Shown here piece by piece: positions 11,287 to 21,797 of a DNA stretch of 64,000 bases. Origin of the DNA: Mycolicibacterium sp. P1-18 (GTDB lineage: Bacteria > Actinomycetota > Actinomycetes > Mycobacteriales > Mycobacteriaceae). The notes under the pieces are model-generated. The model did not search any database, was not told the DNA's origin, and saw nothing but the letters and a program-made list of their open reading frames with translations. The stretch lies in assembly GCF_008329535.1 (NCBI RefSeq), contig NZ_NPKR01000008.1, positions 310,001 through 374,000 of the forward strand, in the 5' to 3' direction. The position numbers and the translations under genes were made by a program. The stretch's first letter is position 1. Each line of letters begins with the position of its first letter.

Positions 11287-12152
11287 CCGGCCCGGGGGCG
11301 ACCGAAGTACAACTCCTGGGTGGCGATGCACACCACCTGTCCGGTGCGGTTGTACATCGTGGAGGTGGCGAGCCCCCGACCGCTGATTGCGCTGGGCGAG
11401 AACTGGTCCGACAGCACCCAGTCGTTGAGGTCGACGGGGCGGTGGAACCACAGCGCGTGGTCGATCAGCGCGTTGAAGGCGGTGGCCTGGGTGGCCCGAC
11501 GCATGGTGACGGCGGTCTCCAGCATCGTGATGCCGGAGAGGTAGGTGAGCAGGCAACTGTGCAGGATCTCGTCGTCGACGACGGGTTCGGTTGGCCGCCA
11601 CCACAACCGAATGCGCGGTGACGGTTCGGGGAGTTCCAACGCGAGGCGCGGTGGCGCATCGACGTAGCGAAGTTCGAAGGGCTGCTTGCGCACCCAGTAG
11701 CCGTCGAGTTCGTCGGCGAAGCGCGCCAACTGCTCGGCGACGGGCGCCAACGACTCCGGCGCCGGAACGTCGGGCATCTGCGCGTGGTAGTCGACGCCGT
11801 CCACCGGTGTGCTGAACGATGCGAGCGCCTCGAGCAGGACCTCGCCGTCCTGGCGGGCGGTGACCTGCCGGGTCGACAGCGTGCCGCCGTCGCGCAATCG
11901 GTCGACGTGGAAGTCGACGGGGCGCCGGGCGTCCCCGGCGCGGATGTAGTAGACGTGCACGCTGTGTGGGGTGCGGCCGGGCGCCGTGCGGCTGGCGGCC
12001 ATGAGCGCCTGCCCGGCGATGTGGCCGCCGACGATGTGGTGGGCGGGGTTGTCGAGCTGGGTCGCGACGAAGTCGTCGTCACCGGTCCGGTCGACGTGCA
12101 AAGTCGCGACGATGTCGGCCAACGACGGAGTGTGGGAGCTCACGTCGCGCAT
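11283..12152 (-). CDS. acyl-CoA thioesterase, TesB-like double hotdog
   Basis: A 289-residue TesB/acyl-CoA thioesterase II family protein with two hotdog domains. The first shows HIVGGHIAGQALMAA and SVHVYYIRAGD; the second ends in ALWFHRPVDLNDWVL, a hallmark of the family. It hydrolyses acyl-CoA to free acid and CoA in the cytoplasm; chain-length preference is unknown. A second paralogue is at 53906. The start could be ATG 12152 or GTG 12143. It is convergent with ubiX, with a 4-bp overlap, and not obviously part of the UbiD unit. Confidence 0.88.
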   Translation of the reverse strand: MRDVSSHTPSLADIVATLHVDRTGDDDFVATQLDNPAHHIVGGHIAGQALMAASRTAPGRTPHSVHVYYIRAGDARRPVDFHVDRLRDGGTLSTRQVTARQDGEVLLEALASFSTPVDGVDYHAQMPDVPAPESLAPVAEQLARFADELDGYWVRKQPFELRYVDAPPRLALELPEPSPRIRLWWRPTEPVVDDEILHSCLLTYLSGITMLETAVTMRRATQATAFNALIDHALWFHRPVDLNDWVLSDQFSPSAISGRGLATSTMYNRTGQVVCIATQELYFGRPRAG

Positions 12153-12188
12153 CTTGCCGTAGCGGGGCCGAACAAAGTGGACCGGGGT

Positions 12189-12497
12189 TCACACGGCCAG
12201 GGGGTTGCGTGTCCTGCACTGCCAACACTCGTAATCTCCGCCATTGGGCCACACGTACTGCCGCGCGTTGCACCGGGGACACGTCACACCGCGCATGCCG
12301 GGAGGCGGTTTCGGCTGACCCGGTGACACGACGAGCGCGACGACCAGACCGATGACGCCGAAGAAGAAGCCAAGTGCCAGGAATCCGATCTCGCTGCGAT
12401 TCTTCTTCTTGGCGATGTTGGCGCTGACGAGGCCGAACACGAACGGCAGAACGAACGCCAACAGCACCAGCCAGTGCCACGGCTGCAACCCGTTCAT
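12189..12497 (-). CDS. small membrane protein with C-terminal zinc ribbon
   Basis: A 102-residue protein with two predicted membrane helices (residues 8-27 and 38-60, separated by a short basic KKKNRS turn) and a C-terminal zinc ribbon, CPRC (near residue 73) and CWQC (near residue 94). The Cys pairs would coordinate one zinc ion, probably on the cytoplasmic side by the positive-inside rule. The combination suggests a membrane-tethered adaptor or regulator, but no function is known. It is followed on the same strand by nothing close, and upstream by tRNA-Cys. Confidence 0.75.
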   Translation of the reverse strand: MNGLQPWHWLVLLAFVLPFVFGLVSANIAKKKNRSEIGFLALGFFFGVIGLVVALVVSPGQPKPPPGMRGVTCPRCNARQYVWPNGGDYECWQCRTRNPLAV

Positions 12498-12519
12498 TCA
12501 CGAACCTTAAAACCACGCG

Positions 12520-12590
12520 AGCGAGTGACGGGAATCGAACCCGTGTAAACGGCTTTGCAGGCCGGTGCCTAGCCACTCAGCCACACCCGC
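12520..12590 (-). tRNA. tRNA-Cys (GCA)
   Basis: A 71-nt tRNA on the minus strand. The acceptor stem pairs GCGGGTG with CACTCGC (one G-U pair), the discriminator base is U as expected for tRNA-Cys, the T arm contains GGGTTCGATTCCC, and the anticodon loop reads TGCAAA with anticodon GCA. No CCA is encoded. Confidence 0.95.
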
Positions 12591-12650
12591 GTTGTCCATG
12601 ACCCTGCCATCGAGCGGCGGTGCACCCAAGCGTTCGGATCGCCGTGATCC

Positions 12651-13376
12651 CTATAGCGGCAGGCCCGCCGCCAGACCCTCGCGCGGCCACCCGTCCGGGG
12701 AGTCCTCCCACGTCTCTTGGCGGCCGTACGGAGTGAGGTCCAGGAAGGGATAGCCGACCGAGGTGTGGTCCAGGCCGCGCGCGAAGGCCGAGTAGGTGTG
12801 GAACACCTCGTCGCCGCGGCGCAGGAACACGCTGGCGCCCGGCACGTCGCCGCGCACGTCGCCATCGACGGGCTCGTAGTTGTATTCGACCGGAGCGCGG
12901 GCCGGGTCGAGTGTCGCGTGGAAGTCGTAGGTGAAGTCGCCGTCGCGCGAGGAGTACCACGGGAACGTCCAGCCCTGCTGCTCCCGATACCGGGCGATGC
13001 TCGGATATGGCGCACGTGACACGCACGCCAGCGTCAGTCCCCTGCCCGCCAGCAGCGCGCGGTCACCGTCGGTGAACGAGAGTTCGGCGGAGGCGCTGCA
13101 GCTCGGGCAGCCTCGGTCCTCGGCGTCGACCCACATGAAGTGGTGGACGTAGAGCTGGGGCCTGCCCTCGAACAAGTCGACCAGGCGCACCTCGCCGTCC
13201 GGGCCGTCGAACGTGTAGTCCTTGTCTACCTTGACCATTGGCAGTCGCCGCCGCTCGGCGTTGACCGCGTCGCGCAGGTGTGTGACCTCGCGCTCGCGGG
13301 CCAGCAGTCGTCGGCGGGCGGTCAGCCATTCGGCACGTGAGGCGACCTGTGGGTAGGCATCGGGAATCGTGGTCAT
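12651..13376 (-). CDS. DUF899 thioredoxin-like protein
   Basis: A 241-residue DUF899 family protein with a thioredoxin-like fold. Family landmarks are EKDYTFDGPDG-type text, the YVHHFMW strand, a CPSCSA pair near residue 93 and the closing QETWEDSPDGWP. The CxxC pair may be redox active, but no activity is established for the family. The start ATG 13376 (MTTIPDAY) is preferred; an in-frame start at 13409 is possible. It is divergent from the mgtC-like gene. Confidence 0.85.
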   Translation of the reverse strand: MTTIPDAYPQVASRAEWLTARRRLLAREREVTHLRDAVNAERRRLPMVKVDKDYTFDGPDGEVRLVDLFEGRPQLYVHHFMWVDAEDRGCPSCSASAELSFTDGDRALLAGRGLTLACVSRAPYPSIARYREQQGWTFPWYSSRDGDFTYDFHATLDPARAPVEYNYEPVDGDVRGDVPGASVFLRRGDEVFHTYSAFARGLDHTSVGYPFLDLTPYGRQETWEDSPDGWPREGLAAGLPL

Positions 13377-13429
13377 GTGGTGGTGACCCGACGAGTCGCG
13401 AAGACTCATCGCGGCGCGGTGGGTCGCGA

Positions 13430-13435
13430 TACCTT
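13430..13435 (+). promoter_or_regulatory. -10 element of a leaderless promoter
   Basis: TACCTT is followed by a 6-nt spacer and the ATG at 13442, without a Shine-Dalgarno sequence. This fits leaderless transcription of the MgtC family gene and fixes its start. Confidence 0.55.
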
Positions 13436-13441
13436 GTCCGC

Positions 13442-14146
13442 ATGCACCACTGGTTGGCCGATCCGCCCTTCTTCGGGGGTCCTGGACAAGGCACCCGGCA
13501 AATCGTCGAGTTGTTCGTGGCCTTCGGCCTGACCGCGCTGATCGGGCTGGAACGCGAGATTCAGGGCAAGAGCGCGGGACTGCGGACGCAGACCATCGTC
13601 GGTACGGCCGCCGCGCTCATCCTCCTGGTCAGCAAGTACGGGTTTCAGGACGTGCTGGTCGACGGGCTCGTCGTCGTCGACCCGTCGCGCGTCGCGGCCC
13701 AAATCGTCTCGGGCATCGGCTTTCTCGGGGCCGGCATCATCATCTTCCGGCGTGGTTCCGTCCACGGCCTGACGACCGCGGCTGCGGTGTGGGAGTCCGC
13801 GGCCATCGGCATGGCCGCCGGGTCGGGGCTACTGCTGCTCGCGTGCACCGTCACCGCGATGCACTTCATCATCATCCTGGGCTTCATGCCGGTGGCCAGA
13901 CGGCTCGCCGCCCGGCTGAGCGGGTCGATCCGGGTGCATCTCACCTACGAGGAGAATCGCGGCGTCATGTCGGCCGTGCTCCAAGCCTGCGAGCGGCGCA
14001 ACTGGCAGCTCGCAGAACTCGAGTCCGATCCCACGGGCGGAGTGCTCCTGACCCTGTCGGGCACCGGAATCCTCAACGCGCCGAACCTCCTCGCCCGCAT
14101 CGACGGCGTCACCGCACTCCGGCAACTCGACGACGATCCGGACTAG
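13442..14146 (+). CDS. MgtC/SapB family membrane protein
   Basis: A 234-residue MgtC family inner-membrane protein, the same length I recall for M. tuberculosis MgtC. The N-terminal half has several membrane helices with the family motifs GLEREIQGKSAGLRTQ and GIGFLGAGII, followed by GLTTAAAVW. The C-terminal 80 residues are soluble and look like the ACT-like domain. MgtC proteins support growth in low magnesium and in acid or macrophages, and inhibit the F-type ATP synthase in some bacteria; which role applies here is not shown. No Mg2+ riboswitch is seen, and the gene appears leaderless. It overlaps the convergent MFS gene by 4 bp. Confidence 0.9.
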   Translation: MHHWLADPPFFGGPGQGTRQIVELFVAFGLTALIGLEREIQGKSAGLRTQTIVGTAAALILLVSKYGFQDVLVDGLVVVDPSRVAAQIVSGIGFLGAGIIIFRRGSVHGLTTAAAVWESAAIGMAAGSGLLLLACTVTAMHFIIILGFMPVARRLAARLSGSIRVHLTYEENRGVMSAVLQACERRNWQLAELESDPTGGVLLTLSGTGILNAPNLLARIDGVTALRQLDDDPD

Positions 14147-15558
14147 ACGGTCACCCGGCCGCGGCCGGCCCGGTACGAGGCGACGCAACCCATGACCGCG
14201 AGCAGCGCCATCGTCGCGAAGAGCCATCGTGCGGCGGTTGCGTCACCACGGTCGGTCAGGTTGACCACCACGCCTGCGAGCCCGGCGCCGAAGGAGCCGC
14301 AGATCAGTTGCACCGTGTTGATCGCGGCGGACGCGGTGCGCCCCTCCGCCGGGTCGTCACTGCTGCCCATCGCCCACGCCGACAGGTGCGGCCACGCGAC
14401 GCCGATGCCGGCCCCGGTGATCACCAGGGCCACCACCCACACCGCGACCAGAATGCCGGAGGCGTCCTCGAACTGGCTGAGTGCCGCGATGCCCAGACCG
14501 ACGGCCATCACCAGCGGTGCGCCCGCGACCACCGTCACGATCACGCGGATCCTGGTCAGCGACGCGCTGACGATCTCGCTGAAGGTCCATCCCACGGCCA
14601 GTGCGACGCCGAGGAAGCCGGCCGCCACCGGTGCCAGATGCGCCAGCCGCTGACCGAACAGCGGCACGTACATGTCGGCCATCGTCGCGGCCATCATCAC
14701 GCCGAGCGTCAGATAGATCCACTTCAGCGGGCCGGGCCGGAAGGCTTGGGCTGGCAGCACCGACGCGCTGGTCCGACGGTCGACGACGAGGAACACGACC
14801 ACCAGGGCCACCCCGAGGGCGAGCAGGCCGCCGGTGAGCGCGAGGTTGCGCGGGATGCCCGCGACGCTGATCGCCAAGGCCGCCGATCCCAGCAACGCCA
14901 ACGACCACACCGGGATGCGGTCGGCGGCGGGCCGCGCGACGCCCGCCGTGCGGCCCGGCAGCGCGAACGGGACCAACGCCGCCATGGCCGCCGTCAGCAG
15001 TGCCAGCAGGCCGAATGCCCAACGCCACGAACCGAACTGCGCGAACAGCCCGCCCGCGGCGGGCCCCAGCAGGGTGCCGACCCCCCACATGGCCGAGACG
15101 AGTGCCGACGCCTTGGTCCACAACGACTGCGGCAACGCGGCGTTGATGACGGCATAGCCCAGGCCGGCGAGCAGCCCACCGGCCGCGCCCTGCACCACGC
15201 GGCCCAACAGGAGGAACTCCATGCTCGGCGCCACGGCGCACAACACGCTGCCGACCCCGAAGACGCCGAGGCCGCCGAGGTAGGCCCACCGCGGGCCGAG
15301 TCGCGTCAGCACCGCGCTCACGGTGGTCGCCGCGACGACCGACGCGACGAGGTAGACGGTCGTCACCCAGGCGTACAGCCGTTGACCGCCGATCTCGGCG
15401 ACGGTGCTCGGCAGCAGACTGATGGTGAGGAACTCGTTGGTGGCGTACAGCGCCACGCCGCCGGCGAGCACCGTCGACGCGCCAATGTTCCTGGGCCCGA
15501 GGAGTTCGCGCCAGCCGGCGGTCGGGACGTGGCTCTGGGTGTCTTCCGCGGATGTCAC
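14143..15558 (-). CDS. MFS drug-efflux-type transporter (Rv1634-like)
   Basis: A major facilitator superfamily exporter with about 14 hydrophobic helices, resembling the DHA2 drug:proton antiporters. The loop motif LTRLGPRWAYLGG after helix 2 and the GLGYAVINAALP segment are typical. The position next to uvrB matches M. tuberculosis Rv1634, annotated as an efflux protein. I place the start at GTG 15558 because a TACGGT -10 element lies 7 nt upstream; this gives 471 residues. An in-frame GTG at 15564 is only two codons longer. Substrate unknown. Confidence 0.88.
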   Translation of the reverse strand: MTSAEDTQSHVPTAGWRELLGPRNIGASTVLAGGVALYATNEFLTISLLPSTVAEIGGQRLYAWVTTVYLVASVVAATTVSAVLTRLGPRWAYLGGLGVFGVGSVLCAVAPSMEFLLLGRVVQGAAGGLLAGLGYAVINAALPQSLWTKASALVSAMWGVGTLLGPAAGGLFAQFGSWRWAFGLLALLTAAMAALVPFALPGRTAGVARPAADRIPVWSLALLGSAALAISVAGIPRNLALTGGLLALGVALVVVFLVVDRRTSASVLPAQAFRPGPLKWIYLTLGVMMAATMADMYVPLFGQRLAHLAPVAAGFLGVALAVGWTFSEIVSASLTRIRVIVTVVAGAPLVMAVGLGIAALSQFEDASGILVAVWVVALVITGAGIGVAWPHLSAWAMGSSDDPAEGRTASAAINTVQLICGSFGAGLAGVVVNLTDRGDATAARWLFATMALLAVMGCVASYRAGRGRVTV

Positions 15559-15565
15559 GGACACA

Positions 15566-15571
15566 ACCGTA
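15566..15571 (-). promoter_or_regulatory. -10 element of a leaderless promoter
   Basis: On the minus strand TACGGT is followed by 7 nt and GTG 15558. This supports the downstream GTG rather than the one at 15564 as the start of the MFS gene. Confidence 0.45.
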
Positions 15572-15601
15572 GGAGCTCAACCACGGTTGAGATCAAGTCC
15601 G

Positions 15602-17764
<2,163 letters not shown>

Positions 17765-17771
17765 GTTCACC

Positions 17772-17794
17772 AGGTTAGAACCAACCACCGACAA
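17772..17794 (-). promoter_or_regulatory. PafBC/RecA-NDp-type DNA-damage promoter of uvrB
   Basis: The minus strand reads TTGTCGGTG (17794-17786), 8 nt, TAACCT (17777-17772), an exact match to TTGTCRGTG-N8-TANNNT. The -10 ends 7 nt before ATG 17764, so the damage-induced transcript would be leaderless. This contrasts with uvrA, which has the same promoter but a leader of about 50 nt. Confidence 0.87.
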
Positions 17795-17812
17795 GTTCTC
17801 TTCCCAGGCCGT

Positions 17813-17818
17813 TACGCT
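17813..17818 (+). promoter_or_regulatory. -10 element before the DUF402 gene
   Basis: TACGCT is followed by exactly 6 nt and then ATC at 17825, where the conserved reading frame begins. The same TACGCT-N6-start layout is seen for the PrsW-type gene at 21798, where the start is GTG. Confidence 0.5.
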
Positions 17819-17824
17819 GGTGAA

Positions 17825-18331
17825 ATCCACCCTCCGAAACGCGAGACGTTCGACGTCGCGGCCCGTACCAACACCGATCCCAAGGGCATCGTGCGGAGCG
17901 TCGACGTGTACGACGTGCACCCCTGGGGTCTCTACATGGCGCGCCCCACGCCCGGTCGTGCGCAGTTCCACTACCTCGAATCGTGGCTGCTGCCGGCGCT
18001 GAGCCTCCGGGTCTCGGTCTTCCACTTCAATCCCGGCTACGAACGCGACCAGGACTTCTACCTCGACGTCGGCCCCGTCACCGTCACGGATGGCGTGTGG
18101 CACACCGAGGACCACTACCTGGATCTGGCGGTCAGGACGGGCTGCGGAGTCGACCTGCTCGACGTCGACGAGTTGGTCGAGGCGGTCCGCAAGAACCTCG
18201 TCACGTCGGAGGCCGCCACCGCCGCGGTGCGGACGGCCGCGATCGCGGTCGACGGTCTCGCCCGCAACGGATACGACCTCGACGCCTGGCTGTCGGGCCA
18301 CGAAATGGCCCTCACCTGGAGGGCAGCGTAA
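17825..18331 (+). CDS. DUF402 family protein, possible ATC start
   Basis: A protein of about 168 residues that fits the DUF402 family (Rv1632c-like by position), in which some members are nucleotide or alkyl phosphatases needing a divalent metal. The key acidic cluster is visible as QDFYLDVG and later TEDHYLDLAV. The conserved frame begins with HPPKRETFDVAA, but no ATG, GTG or TTG precedes it before the frame enters the uvrB promoter. The codon at the expected start is ATC (17825), placed 6 nt after TACGCT. The first standard start is GTG 17891, which would remove 22 residues. GTG at 17820 is out of frame. I take 17825 as the likely start; the exact start is uncertain. Confidence 0.7.
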   Translation: MHPPKRETFDVAARTNTDPKGIVRSVDVYDVHPWGLYMARPTPGRAQFHYLESWLLPALSLRVSVFHFNPGYERDQDFYLDVGPVTVTDGVWHTEDHYLDLAVRTGCGVDLLDVDELVEAVRKNLVTSEAATAAVRTAAIAVDGLARNGYDLDAWLSGHEMALTWRAA

Positions 18332-18342
18332 AGTCCACTTTT

Positions 18343-18921
18343 ATGAGCTTGACTAAGTGTGGGCTGGTGGCTGGTGCAGCGGCGGCCGTCCTGCTGTTCG
18401 GCACCCAGATGCTGCCGGCGCTGGCCCAGGCAGACCCCGATGCCACCGAACAGTCGGCCGACACGCCCGCACCACCCCCGGACGCCAAGGTCGACCTGGG
18501 GCCGGGCCCCTACAACGTGGTCTACCGCGCGCGGGTGGACGGCGTGTCACGCGGGGCAACCATCAGCTACGCCATGGCCGACGACCAGGTGAACACCGCG
18601 CAGCCGACGATGGTGCCCGGTCGGACGTTCGAGGCGACCGGCGTCGTGACGCAGACCCAGAAGGCCGGCATGCAGGTCGCCATTCAGTGGCCGTACTCGG
18701 CGAGCCTGCACTGCGAGATCCTGGTGAACGACCAGATCATCGCGGAGGCCGACCAATTCGTCGCGCCCCGGTTCACCCCGCAGCACAACGATCCCGGTTA
18801 CGGCGTCCTCAGCTGCGGCACGGTGAGCAACTTCCCCACGGGCAACACCGCGTCGGTCGACGCCCCAGACCCGGCACCGGCACCGGCACCGGCGGAACCC
18901 GCACCGGCGCCCGCCGCCTGA
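18343..18921 (+). CDS. secreted Pro/Ala-tailed mycobacterial protein
   Basis: A 192-residue exported protein. The N-terminus has a signal peptide with a hydrophobic core (residues 8-24) and a likely cleavage after ALA near residue 28. A short Asp/Pro-rich linker leads to a compact beta-rich domain (about 50-165) with two Cys (near 126 and 163) that could form a disulfide; its pattern is reminiscent of the soluble MmpS-type domain, but I cannot assign it. The tail is a PAPAPA repeat. The start ATG 18343 lies 8 nt after TAAAGT, suggesting a leaderless transcript. It ends 4 bp from the convergent coaE stop. Confidence 0.75.
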   Translation: MSLTKCGLVAGAAAAVLLFGTQMLPALAQADPDATEQSADTPAPPPDAKVDLGPGPYNVVYRARVDGVSRGATISYAMADDQVNTAQPTMVPGRTFEATGVVTQTQKAGMQVAIQWPYSASLHCEILVNDQIIAEADQFVAPRFTPQHNDPGYGVLSCGTVSNFPTGNTASVDAPDPAPAPAPAEPAPAPAA

Positions 18922-18925
18922 GGTC

Positions 18926-20104
18926 TCAGGGCCGCCAACCGGTAGCGTCCGCCCACTCCCACGCGCGGCGGTACGCGTCGACGAGCCACGGCTCCTTCGC
19001 CTCGGCATAGTCGCCGCTGGTCTCGTGCCCCTCGGCGGCCACGGAGCGCTTGAGGGCCAGGTACTCCGCCCGCACGTCCTCGTTGGCGAGCAGCCAGTCG
19101 CGGAACAGCAGCGCGAACCGCTGATTGGGCCACCCGTCGACGCGCAGATGGACGTTCGTCGGCCGCCCGGGGTCGGCGGAGGCGTGCAGACGCTTCTGCC
19201 ACGACGCGACGTCGTCGGTGTGCGCGACGTCCGCCGTCGGGCCGTCCACCTTCGGGTACCCCGCCGCCAGTAGCGCGTCGGCCAGCTCGTCGGCGACGTC
19301 CAACGACGCCACGGTGACCTGCACGTCGACGACGTCCTTGGCGTCCAGCCCCGGTACGGCGGTCGACCCGATGTGGTCGACTCGGATAGCACGGTGGCCG
19401 CAGGTGGTGCGCAGCCGGGCCGCGATGCGCGCCGCCTGATCGGGCCACGTCGGGTCGGCGGGCACCAGCCGCGTCAGCGCCGTCGCCGGCGTCGACTGCT
19501 GGAGGTTGTGGGCGAAGGGCGCGATCCGGTCCTGCCACAGGGCGCGGGCGGCCGCCGTCAGCTCCTCGGCGGTGCCGGAGTTGTCGAGCCAGACGTCGGC
19601 CACGGCGCGCCGTTGCTCCTCGCTGGCCTGGGCCGCGATCCGGGCGCGGGCGTCCGCCTCGGAGAAGCCGCGGTGTTGAGTTAGTCGCGCGACTCGAACC
19701 TCGGGGTCGGCGTCGACGATGATCACCAGCGGGAACAGCGACGCCATCTGGGACTCCACCAGCAGCGGAATGTCCTCGACGATGACGGCGTCGGCCGGGG
19801 CCGCTTCGATCAGCTCGGCGCGCCGGGTGCCGACCAGAGGGTGGACGATCCCGTTCAGCGTCGCCCGCTTCTCGTCGTCCGGAAAGGCGATGGCCGCCAG
19901 CGCCGGCCGGTTCAGCGCGCCGTCGGGCAGCAGGATCTCCGACCCGAAGGCCTCCACCAGGGCGGCCAGCCCCTCGGTGCCCGGTGCGACCACCTCGCGG
20001 GCGATGACGTCACCGTCGACGACGACGCCGCCGAGGTCACTGAACGTCGACGAGACCGTCGACTTGCCCGCGCCGATTCCGCCAGTGAGCCCGATTCGCA
20101 GCAT
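18926..20104 (-). CDS. coaE: dephospho-CoA kinase fused to a GrpB/UPF0157 domain
   Basis: A 392-residue fusion. Residues 1 to about 195 are dephospho-CoA kinase, which phosphorylates the ribose 3'-OH of dephospho-CoA, the last step of CoA synthesis; the P-loop GGIGAGKST is at residues 8-16, and the DGDVIAREVV and HPLVGTRRAEL segments follow. Residues about 205-392 form a GrpB/UPF0157 domain of the nucleotidyltransferase superfamily, with RIDHIGSTAVPGL-type text (here VDHIGSTAVPGL). The same fusion is known in M. tuberculosis CoaE, where the extra domain influences solubility or folding of the kinase. The start ATG 20104 follows a CAGACT -10-like element by 6 nt. Confidence 0.96.
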   Translation of the reverse strand: MLRIGLTGGIGAGKSTVSSTFSDLGGVVVDGDVIAREVVAPGTEGLAALVEAFGSEILLPDGALNRPALAAIAFPDDEKRATLNGIVHPLVGTRRAELIEAAPADAVIVEDIPLLVESQMASLFPLVIIVDADPEVRVARLTQHRGFSEADARARIAAQASEEQRRAVADVWLDNSGTAEELTAAARALWQDRIAPFAHNLQQSTPATALTRLVPADPTWPDQAARIAARLRTTCGHRAIRVDHIGSTAVPGLDAKDVVDVQVTVASLDVADELADALLAAGYPKVDGPTADVAHTDDVASWQKRLHASADPGRPTNVHLRVDGWPNQRFALLFRDWLLANEDVRAEYLALKRSVAAEGHETSGDYAEAKEPWLVDAYRRAWEWADATGWRP

Positions 20105-20136
20105 GGCGCCAGTCTGTCAGCATCCACAGACGACGA

Positions 20137-20162
20137 ACGCCCCGGCCGTATGGCCGGGGCGT
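20137..20162. terminator. transcription terminator hairpin after rpsA
   Basis: A perfect 11-bp stem, ACGCCCCGGCC paired with GGCCGGGGCGT, with the loop GTAT. It lies 16 bp after the rpsA stop on the minus strand and before coaE. There is no U-tract. Confidence 0.8.
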
Positions 20163-20178
20163 CCTGTCGTACTACGTG

Positions 20179-21639
20179 TTACGCGTTGCCCGCGAGCTTC
20201 TCCCGCAGCGCGGCCAGCTGTGCATCGCTGGCCAGCGTTCCGCCGGTGGACTCGGGACCCGAGCTGGACGACGTCGAGGACGAGGAGCTGTTCGAGGTGG
20301 CAGGCCTGCTGGCCGCCTCCGCGTCGGCTGCCGCGAACTTCTCCATCTGCGCGGTGTGCATCTTGTGACGACGCTCGGCCTCGGCGTACCGGGCCTCCCA
20401 CTCGTCACGCTGCTTCTCGAAACCTTCGAGCCATTCGTTGGTCTCGGAGTCGAAGCCCTCGGGGAAGATGTAGTTGCCCGCGTCGTCGTAGCTGTCGGCC
20501 ATGCCGTACTTCGACGGGTCGAACTCCTCGGTGTAGTCCTCGTTGGCCTGCTTGAGGCTCAGCGAGATGCGACGACGATCGAGATCGATGTCGATGACCT
20601 TCACCATGGCGTCGTCGCCGACCTGGACGACCTGGTCGGGCACCTCGACGTGGCGCTCGGAGAGCTCCGAGATGTGCACGAGGCCCTCGATGCCCTCTTC
20701 GACGCGGACGAACGCACCGAACGGAACCAGCTTGGTGACCTTGCCGGGCACGATCTGGCCGATCGCGTGGGTGCGCGCGAAGTGGCGCCACGGATCTTCC
20801 TGAGTCGCCTTGAGCGACAACGAAACCCGCTCGCGGTCCATGTCGACGTCGAGCACCTCGACGGTGACCTCGTCGCCCACCGTGACGACCTCGGAGGGGT
20901 GGTCGATGTGCTTCCAGGACAGCTCGGAGACGTGCACCAGGCCGTCGACGCCACCCAGGTCCACGAAGGCACCGAAGTTGACGATGGAGCTGACGACGCC
21001 CTTGCGGACGGCACCCTTCTGCAGCTGGTTGAGGAACTCGCTGCGCACCTCGGACTGCGTCTGCTCGAGCCAGGCCCGACGGCTCAGAACCACGTTGTTG
21101 CGGTTCTTGTCGAGCTCGATGATCTTGGCCTCGATCTCCTTGCCGATGTACGGCTGCAGATCGCGGACGCGACGCATCTCCACCAGCGACGCCGGCAGGA
21201 AGCCACGAAGACCGATGTCGAGGATCAAGCCGCCCTTGACGACCTCGATGACGGTGCCCTTGACGGCCTCGTCCTTCTCCTTGAGCTCCTCGATGGTGCC
21301 CCAGGCGCGCTCGTACTGAGCGCGCTTCTTGGACAGGATCAGGCGGCCTTCCTTGTCCTCCTTGGTGAGGACCAACGCTTCGATCTCGTCGCCGACGGAC
21401 ACAACCTCTGAGGGGTCGACGTCGTGCTTGATCGAGAGTTCACGAGAAGGAATGACGCCTTCGGTCTTGTAACCGATGTCGAGCAAGACTTCGTCGCGGT
21501 CGACCTTGACGATCGTTCCCTCGACGATGTCGCCATCGTTGAAGTACTTGATGGTCTTGTCGATCGCGGCCATGAAATCCTCGGCCGAGCCAATGTCGTT
21601 GATGGCTACTTGCGGCGAGGTAATGGAGGGGCTTGGCAT
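20179..21639 (-). CDS. rpsA: 30S ribosomal protein S1
   Basis: A 486-residue ribosomal protein S1 that binds mRNA on the 30S subunit. Four S1 RNA-binding repeats cover residues about 35-365, each showing the G-x-V-x3-FGAFVxL-type core (for example SIVNFGAFVDLGGVDGLVHVSEL). The C-terminal 120 residues are charged with a Ser-rich linker and end in AALREKLAGNA, like other mycobacterial S1 proteins. This tail has been discussed in relation to pyrazinamide in M. tuberculosis. It is followed by a strong hairpin and is divergent from the PrsW-type gene. Confidence 0.97.
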   Translation of the reverse strand: MPSPSITSPQVAINDIGSAEDFMAAIDKTIKYFNDGDIVEGTIVKVDRDEVLLDIGYKTEGVIPSRELSIKHDVDPSEVVSVGDEIEALVLTKEDKEGRLILSKKRAQYERAWGTIEELKEKDEAVKGTVIEVVKGGLILDIGLRGFLPASLVEMRRVRDLQPYIGKEIEAKIIELDKNRNNVVLSRRAWLEQTQSEVRSEFLNQLQKGAVRKGVVSSIVNFGAFVDLGGVDGLVHVSELSWKHIDHPSEVVTVGDEVTVEVLDVDMDRERVSLSLKATQEDPWRHFARTHAIGQIVPGKVTKLVPFGAFVRVEEGIEGLVHISELSERHVEVPDQVVQVGDDAMVKVIDIDLDRRRISLSLKQANEDYTEEFDPSKYGMADSYDDAGNYIFPEGFDSETNEWLEGFEKQRDEWEARYAEAERRHKMHTAQMEKFAAADAEAASRPATSNSSSSSTSSSSGPESTGGTLASDAQLAALREKLAGNA

Positions 21640-21785
21640 TTGGTGGGTGGCTCCGGACAGGTTTTATCGTAGGGACGGGATTTGTTGGTGTGTACTGGTG
21701 CTACACGCGACGAGCGCGCACACGGGTACCCGAAGAGACTACTCGACCGGATACACGCTGGACAAACCTGGGTCCGACGGACCGC

Positions 21786-21791
21786 TACGCT
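21786..21791 (+). promoter_or_regulatory. -10 element of a leaderless promoter
   Basis: TACGCT, 6 nt, GTG 21798. No Shine-Dalgarno sequence is present, which fits leaderless transcription of the PrsW-type gene. The interval between it and rpsA also holds the rpsA promoter. Confidence 0.6.
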
Positions 21792-21797
21792 GCCAAC

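Noticed and set aside
13377..13441. Mg2+ riboswitch before the MgtC family gene
   Set aside because: The gap is 65 bp and the promoter appears leaderless, leaving no room for a leader RNA.
17820..17822. GTG 17820 as start of the DUF402 gene
   Set aside because: It is out of frame with the conserved protein and too close to the TACGCT element.
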